From: Deltaproteobacteria bacterium
GTDB lineage: Bacteria; Myxococcota; UBA796; SXON01
Direction of reading: 5' to 3'
DNA length: 7,610 bases
NCBI GenBank assembly: GCA_947483545.1
Contig: CANKNP010000265.1
Span: 1 to 7,610 of the forward strand
Shown here: in pieces, positions 6,392-7,610 of the stretch
Layout of the letters: every line of letters begins with the position of its first letter
How positions within the stretch are numbered: the first letter of the stretch is position 1
Program-made: the position numbers and the translations under genes
The notes under the pieces: generated by a model
Told to the model about the DNA's origin: nothing
Database searches by the model: none
Seen by the model: the letters and a program-made list of their open reading frames with translations, nothing else

Positions 6392-7057
6392 TTATTCCTC
6401 CTCCGGACCCCCAGTGTAGTCTAACAACTTCCAAGGTTCGGTGTCCCCGAGGCCCTGGATCCAGGCGATGCCGTAGTCGGGGATGAGATAATAGTCCCCG
6501 GCGAAGAACGGGCGAACCACCTCGGTGTCCTGGTCATTGTCGATGTGGATGTGCGCACAATTGGTCGCCTCGACCCCCGCCCAGGGCACCGGGCAATCGA
6601 CGACCTCGACGTATTTGGAGGTCCAGTACGCGCCATCGTCGTCATAGCGGCTCGTCGTGCTCCCGGTCAACCAATCTCCGCCGGTGAGGTTCAGCCGATT
6701 CTCGTAGTCAGTGACCGCCTCGCCCCCGGCGGCGTACCCTTCGATCCGCGTCGCGTTGTGCGACAGCTTGGAGAGTTGGACCGAGTAGAAGGGGGTCGCG
6801 GTCTCCCCGGGCTCGCCCAGCGAATACTCCAAGGTCGCGGTCTCCCGCTCCACGTCATCTCCCCAGTCGCCCCCGTTGGGTAGTTCCATGTGCATGTAGA
6901 GGTGCGGGACCACCTCGGGGTCGTCGTTCACATATTCGGCCTCTCGCGGCCCATCAAAAGGAAAGAAGATGCTCATGTCGGTGCCGTTGTATGCGCCGGA
7001 GCTGCTGCCGTAGCCGCAGCCGAGCAGAGAGACAAGCAGTAGGGACGCGCGCTTCAT
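6392..7057 (-). CDS. Predicted secreted lipoprotein of unknown function
   Basis: This 221-aa protein belongs to no family I recognise. The N-terminus MKRASLLLVSLLGCGYG is a short lipoprotein signal: K2-R3, a hydrophobic run, and lipobox L11-L12-G13-C14. A Ser/Gly-rich linker follows. The mature part is strongly acidic and rich in Tyr and Trp, and looks like an all-beta exported domain. C155 (VDCPVPW) and C167 (NCAHIHID) are the only other cysteines and could form a disulfide. H169 and H171 lie beside the second. The opening IFFPFDGPREAEY (30-42) and the ending YYLIPDYGIAWI (189-200) faintly recall lipoproteins with a 'FPL..G..W.Y' start and a '.PGvGl' end; this is only an impression. The start is supported by a strong GAGGAG 5 nt upstream and by the ATGA overlap with the preceding gene. 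The gene is convergent with the macroglobulin gene. It ends in a Glu-rich tail (PEEE). Confidence 0.9.
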   Translation of the reverse strand: MKRASLLLVSLLGCGYGSSSGAYNGTDMSIFFPFDGPREAEYVNDDPEVVPHLYMHMELPNGGDWGDDVERETATLEYSLGEPGETATPFYSVQLSKLSHNATRIEGYAAGGEAVTDYENRLNLTGGDWLTGSTTSRYDDDGAYWTSKYVEVVDCPVPWAGVEATNCAHIHIDNDQDTEVVRPFFAGDYYLIPDYGIAWIQGLGDTEPWKLLDYTGGPEEE

Positions 7058-7610
7058 CTGGGCTCCTCAGCCTCTCGGTATTTCTTCCATCGCCGGGTGG
7101 GAGAGACCGCCACCTCCTGAAGCAGGCCGACCAGCTCGTCGACATGAATCCCGACGTAGGGGAAGACGCCGCGGTCGGTGTGGAGGAGCGTCACCGCGGC
7201 TCCGATGGTCACGCAGCGAAGCCCCGTCAGCCCCAGGCCCACGAACACTTCAGGCTGCTTCTTGACCCGCTGCGCCGGGCCGCCCTCGTCATCCTCCACA
7301 AGATCCATCCGCGACATCAGCCCCAAGAGCATCGTGGGCTGGACGCCGTTCAGCGCCCGGCGGAGAAACGTGTAGTCGCCTGCGGGCTCGAGGTTTCGGT
7401 AGGTCATGAGCGAGACGGCGACGTTCAGGAACGAGCCTTCGATGCGCTCGCGCACCGCATCGCCAGAGGAGAGGCCCTTGATGGGGATCAGGGTCGTCAG
7501 GCCCAAGCGGGCCTGGATCCCTCGGTCCCAATATCGAAAATAGTATCGATGGATCTCGTCCTGTCCCCCCTCGCGAATCTCGACATAGAGCAGATCCGCG
7601 TTCTGAAAGC
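7054..7610 (-). CDS. Partial protein of unknown function, C-terminal 184 residues; possible outer-membrane barrel
   Basis: The reading frame is open to the window edge, so the true start lies outside. A TTG at 7504-7506 could be read as a start, but codons upstream continue without a stop to 7610 and read as ordinary protein (FQNADLLYVEIREGG, then HRYYFRYWDRG), so I treat the gene as 5'-truncated by the window. The C-terminal part has short alternating hydrophobic strands with Gly turns: FVGLGLTGLRCVTIGAAVTL, then GVFPYVGIHVDELVGLL. That would suit a beta-barrel outer-membrane protein, but the final 25 residues are charged (TRRWKKYREAEEPR) and do not end in the usual aromatic barrel signal. 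This is inference, and a cytoplasmic protein is possible. Its TGA overlaps the lipoprotein ATG (7054-7057), which points to translational coupling and a shared envelope role. Confidence 0.85.
   Translation of the reverse strand, partial: FQNADLLYVEIREGGQDEIHRYYFRYWDRGIQARLGLTTLIPIKGLSSGDAVRERIEGSFLNVAVSLMTYRNLEPAGDYTFLRRALNGVQPTMLLGLMSRMDLVEDDEGGPAQRVKKQPEVFVGLGLTGLRCVTIGAAVTLLHTDRGVFPYVGIHVDELVGLLQEVAVSPTRRWKKYREAEEPR
7063..7068 (-). promoter_or_regulatory. Shine-Dalgarno for the minus-strand lipoprotein
   Basis: Minus-strand GAGGAG lies 5 nt before the ATG, inside the end of the upstream gene. It is the strongest ribosome-binding site in the window. It suggests that the lipoprotein can be initiated independently as well as by coupling through the ATGA overlap. 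Confidence 0.75.

Noticed and set aside
7054..7506. TTG at 7504-7506 as the true start of the rightmost minus-strand gene
   Set aside because: The frame stays open upstream for 34 further codons to the window edge, with protein-like composition, and no ribosome-binding site precedes the TTG.
1..7610. tRNA, rRNA, CRISPR array or insertion sequence
   Set aside because: I found no cloverleaf, rRNA signature, regularly spaced repeat/spacer pattern or transposase reading frame.

Overview
The window is GC-rich (GC-biased third codon positions) and carries two lipoprotein signal peptides, Asp-rich linkers and a Gram-negative periplasmic defence protein. This fits a didermic bacterium with a large, high-GC genome. 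Myxococcota or another former deltaproteobacterial lineage is my best guess, but it rests on overall style only; there is no rRNA or marker gene.

Layout, left to right. (1) Positions 1-133 have no gene. They hold a two-hairpin palindromic repeat (copy 1, 6-63) and then two overlapping, mutually exclusive inverted repeats (54-90 and 88-122). (2) Positions 134-475 (+) encode a complete DUF559 / Vsr-like endonuclease-fold protein of 113 aa. (3) Positions 531-6191 (+) encode an 1886-aa bacterial alpha-2-macroglobulin of the E. coli YfhM/ECAM type. It has a lipobox Cys, an intact thioester (C1435-x-E-Q), a Gly/Arg/Asp-rich bait candidate and a longer N-terminus than the E. coli protein. (4) The 200-bp space between convergent genes, 6192-6391, contains ten imperfect 7-bp tandem repeats and a second copy of the two-hairpin repeat (copy 2, 6271-6321). 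The remaining ~70 bp show nothing convincing, and I see no canonical terminator. (5) On the minus strand, a partial gene of unknown function (7610 to 7054, open at the window edge) overlaps by ATGA the start of a 221-aa predicted lipoprotein (7057 to 6392).

How the parts relate. The macroglobulin is the only gene with a confident physiological role: trapping foreign proteases in the periplasm. Its usual partner, the peptidoglycan synthase gene pbpC, is not in the window. The minus-strand pair looks like a translationally coupled envelope-protein operon. The DUF559 gene probably has no functional link to the macroglobulin. It sits directly behind a structured repeat whose second copy keeps its stems through paired base changes, so the repeat and the nuclease may be a travelling pair. 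That repeat/nuclease association and the layered hairpin leader are the least explained part of the window.
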